NCBI GenBank assembly: GCA_028688995.1
Contig: JAQTXB010000012.1
Location: forward strand, 13,393 to 77,392
Direction: 5' to 3'
Length of the DNA stretch: 64,000 nucleotides
Source: Aliarcobacter sp.
Lineage (GTDB): Bacteria > Campylobacterota > Campylobacteria > Campylobacterales > Arcobacteraceae
The position numbers and the translations under genes are program-made. Below the pieces are notes generated by a model. It saw nothing but the letters and a program-made list of their open reading frames with translations. It had not been told where the DNA came from and did not search any database. Positions 62,287 to 64,000 of the stretch are shown piece after piece (within the stretch, counting starts at the first letter, position 1; every line of letters starts with the position of its first letter).

Positions 62287-62314
62287 AAAAGAGTAGGCTT
62301 TTTCCTACTCTTTT
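62287..62314. terminator. Bidirectional terminator
   Basis: AAAAGAGTAGG (62287-62297) and CCTACTCTTTT (62304-62314) form a perfect 11-bp stem with a 6-nt loop, between the MFS gene and the convergent Gdx gene. Confidence 0.85.
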
Positions 62315-62320
62315 ATAAAA

Positions 62321-62650
62321 TTAGTTGGAAAGTTTTAATCCAGCTATTCCAATAATAATCAAAAAAATAGAACCAATTTTTTGTAAATTTAAATCTGTAT
62401 TTGAGTAAAAATATTCAATCACAACCAACGAAATAATACCAATAGCGCACCAAACTGCATAAGCCACACTAACTGGAAGAACTTTCATAGATTTTGAAAG
62501 AAGAAAAAAACTACATATTACTAAAAATAAAGTAATAATTGTAGGCAAAGGTTTAGTAAAACCATCACTAAACTTTAATCCCATTGCCCACAGTGCTTCA
62601 AGTAATCCAGCAATAACTAGATAACTCCAAGCTAAAGCTGTTACTGACAT
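62321..62650 (-). CDS. gdx: Gdx/SugE-type small multidrug-resistance transporter (guanidinium exporter)
   Basis: A 109-residue SMR protein with four membrane helices. The first helix has LVIAGLLEALWAMGLKFSDGF (essential Glu18), and SVAYAVWCAIGIISLVV matches the SugE/Gdx branch rather than EmrE. Gdx proteins export guanidinium in exchange for protons. The ATG overlaps the upstream allophanate hydrolase C-domain gene by 10 nt, placing it in a urea/allophanate operon, a context typical of guanidine metabolism. Confidence 0.88.
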   Translation of the reverse strand: MSVTALAWSYLVIAGLLEALWAMGLKFSDGFTKPLPTIITLFLVICSFFLLSKSMKVLPVSVAYAVWCAIGIISLVVIEYFYSNTDLNLQKIGSIFLIIIGIAGLKLSN

Positions 62651-63033
62651 AAAAAAGCTCTCCAGCTTTTTAATTCACTTATTTCTTTGGCATTTTTTAT
62701 ATAATCACTTTCGCATAAAAAACCATAAACGCTAGATTCATCTTCTAAAAAAACTGTACCAATTCCTAAAGGTGATTGGATTTGTTTCATAAACTTTCCA
62801 AAATTTTCAACTTTCATTGACCAAACTTCAACTTCTATTTGAGTATCGCTTGAACTATCATATACCATTCCTGGTCGAATTGGATTTTTATTTTCAAGCA
62901 AAAAAAGTCTATAACCTTTTTTTGTTTTTGTCTGTTTTACAAAAGTTGCATCTAAATCTGTAAGTTGCCAATTTAATGCCAATCCACTCATATGCGCTCC
63001 ACAAACTCCTACTAATATCTCATTTTCATTCAT
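62641..63033 (-). CDS. Allophanate hydrolase C-terminal domain protein (AtzF-C-like), separate ORF
   Basis: A 130-residue protein matching the C-terminal domain of allophanate hydrolases: VCGAHMSGLALNWQL, AT-V---TKKGYRLFLL, IRPGMVYDSS, IEVEVWSMKVENFGKFM, SPLGIGTVFLEDES, VYGFLCESDY and ISELKSWRAFL. In most enzymes this region is fused to the amidase domain. Here a stop, then an ATG a base away, separate them, so the enzyme seems to be made as two polypeptides. It is an enzymatic second half in known AtzF. Confidence 0.87.
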   Translation of the reverse strand: MNENEILVGVCGAHMSGLALNWQLTDLDATFVKQTKTKKGYRLFLLENKNPIRPGMVYDSSSDTQIEVEVWSMKVENFGKFMKQIQSPLGIGTVFLEDESSVYGFLCESDYIKNAKEISELKSWRAFLCQ

Positions 63034-63034
63034 G

Positions 63035-64000
63035 TTAAGCCTTTAAATATTTTTTTGAATAGTCAAGTAAAATCTTTTCATCAAAAGCATCTGCAACAAT
63101 TGTTACACCAAAAGGAAGTCCATTTTCTCTAAATCCAGCAGGAATAGCAATAGCTGATAAATCCAAAAGATTCATAAAGTTTGTGTAGTATCCTAGATTT
63201 GTATTTAGCTGAATTGGGTCAGCATTTACTTCATCTATTTTATAAATTGTTCCAGTTGTTGGTGTTAACATAAAATCAAAGTTGGCAAAAATCTTATCAG
63301 CAATTTTTCTATTTGTTTTTAAAATATATTCCGATTCAAAATAGTTAATGGCATCTTTATTTTGTCCACTTGAGATAATAGTTCTTACTGTTTCATTTAT
63401 AACTTGAGGAGTTTTTGTAATAACTTCTTTAATTGCTATAAATCTCTCACTCACCCAAGGTCCACTATAAAGTAGATTTGCACTTTGATTAAAAGGTTCA
63501 TAATCTATCTCTACAGCTTTTCCACCAAGAGATTCAAACTTTTTAACTGCTTGAAAAAATAGTTTTTCTGCTTCATCATCTCCAAAAAATTTCAACTGAG
63601 ATTTTTGTGGAATTGCAAAGCTAAATTGTTTTTTTGATTCTTTTTTTGAAGGAGTATAAACTCTGCTATAGATATCTTTTTCATCATAAGCATTCATTAT
63701 TTCAAAAACAGTTTCTATTGAATTTAACTCTTTTGCAAAAACAGTTACACAATCCAAACTTCTACAAGCAGGAACTACACCACTTGTACTTACCACTCCT
63801 TTTGAGGCTTTTAGTCCAATTAGATTATTAAAAGCAGCAGGAACTCGTCCACTTCCTGCTGTATCAGTTCCAAGGGAAAAACTTGCCATTTCAAGGGCAA
63901 CGCAAACTGCACTTCCTGAGCTTGAACCTCCTGAAATATATTCTGGATTTATAGAATTTTTACACTCTCCATAAGGACTTCTAGTTCCCACAAGTCCAGT
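63035..64000 (-). CDS. atzF: Allophanate hydrolase, amidase domain (5' end beyond the window)
   Basis: A partial amidase-signature protein: the frame stays open to the right edge, where the codons upstream of the internal GTG at 63991 read TGLV, so the N-terminus lies outside. About 320 residues are visible, with ISGGSSSGSAV (catalytic cis-Ser/Ser), LGTDTAGSGRVPAAFN, GLKASKGVVSTSGV, and FMLTPTTGTIYKIDEV, LPFGVTIVADAFDEKILL. It hydrolyses allophanate to CO2 and ammonia, with the C-terminal domain encoded by the next gene. The missing partner upstream would be expected to be urea or guanidine carboxylase. Confidence 0.88.
   Translation of the reverse strand, partial: TGLVGTRSPYGECKNSINPEYISGGSSSGSAVCVALEMASFSLGTDTAGSGRVPAAFNNLIGLKASKGVVSTSGVVPACRSLDCVTVFAKELNSIETVFEIMNAYDEKDIYSRVYTPSKKESKKQFSFAIPQKSQLKFFGDDEAEKLFFQAVKKFESLGGKAVEIDYEPFNQSANLLYSGPWVSERFIAIKEVITKTPQVINETVRTIISSGQNKDAINYFESEYILKTNRKIADKIFANFDFMLTPTTGTIYKIDEVNADPIQLNTNLGYYTNFMNLLDLSAIAIPAGFRENGLPFGVTIVADAFDEKILLDYSKKYLKA

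Noticed and set aside
1..64000. tRNA, rRNA, integrase, transposase or prophage genes
   Set aside because: I looked in the intergenic spaces and among the coding regions and saw none I could support.

Overview
The window is a very AT-rich, densely packed bacterial chromosome segment. Its gene content points to Campylobacterota, most likely an Arcobacter-type organism (Arcobacteraceae). The supporting genes are an M99-type DL-carboxypeptidase related to Campylobacter Pgp1, RNase Y, a TsdA-like dihaem cytochrome, NhaD, several Cache-type sensors, and many c-di-GMP enzymes. I see no rRNA, tRNA, CRISPR, transposase or phage gene. No gene-free stretch exceeds about 300 bases. The genus is an inference from gene content only.

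Layout. 1-6219: the 3' part of a giant autotransporter with near-identical 273-bp tandem repeats, followed by a parvulin-like foldase and an alpha/beta-hydrolase lipoprotein, apparently one operon. 6247-14569: housekeeping genes, namely a TonB-like protein, ftsY and a thioredoxin-like lipoprotein on the minus strand, then 5-formyl-THF cyclo-ligase, rny, rsmD, an oligopeptide permease, an SDR, a sirtuin and a TIGR02757 protein. 14805-18977: a small repeat protein, a TsdA-like cytochrome, then a stand-alone Cache sensor, response regulator and histidine kinase. 18979-23347: a diguanylate cyclase, a YqeY-like protein, an ABC-F ATPase and a conserved small protein.

23361-30523 (minus strand) is the most intriguing locus. 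One compact operon encodes, in order of transcription, a class II cAMP-phosphodiesterase-like domain fused to GAF and HD-GYP domains, a CHASE2 adenylate cyclase, a TPR plus outer-membrane beta-barrel protein resembling Slam/type XI secretion, and a secreted FecR-domain protein with a C-terminal region resembling the barrel of Slam cargo. I read this as a cyclic-nucleotide-linked surface export or sensing system. That reading is an inference to be tested.

30572-38338: a CDF transporter, an aminotransferase, a YgjP-like protease, a DUF721-like protein, a 49-aa lipoprotein, nadB, nhaD and guaA. 38339-39001 holds two palindromic elements. 39021-50924: SelO, an HD-GYP protein, RidA, a pseudouridine synthase with a structured leader, an exonuclease/SMI1/rhodanese/pentapeptide run, Pgp1-like peptidase, PlsC, SfsA, a hemerythrin and an ADP-ribosylglycohydrolase. 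51088-55864: a binding-protein/PAS/GGDEF cyclase, a Cache histidine kinase and an RluA-type synthase. 55959-59559: a MoxR ATPase, a VWA/zincin-like protein and an unknown partner with overlapping genes, then an ArsC-like protein. 59572-64000: a Gre factor, a methyltransferase, an OFA-type MFS transporter, and a Gdx/SugE exporter with a two-gene allophanate hydrolase that runs off the right edge, suggesting guanidine or urea nitrogen use.
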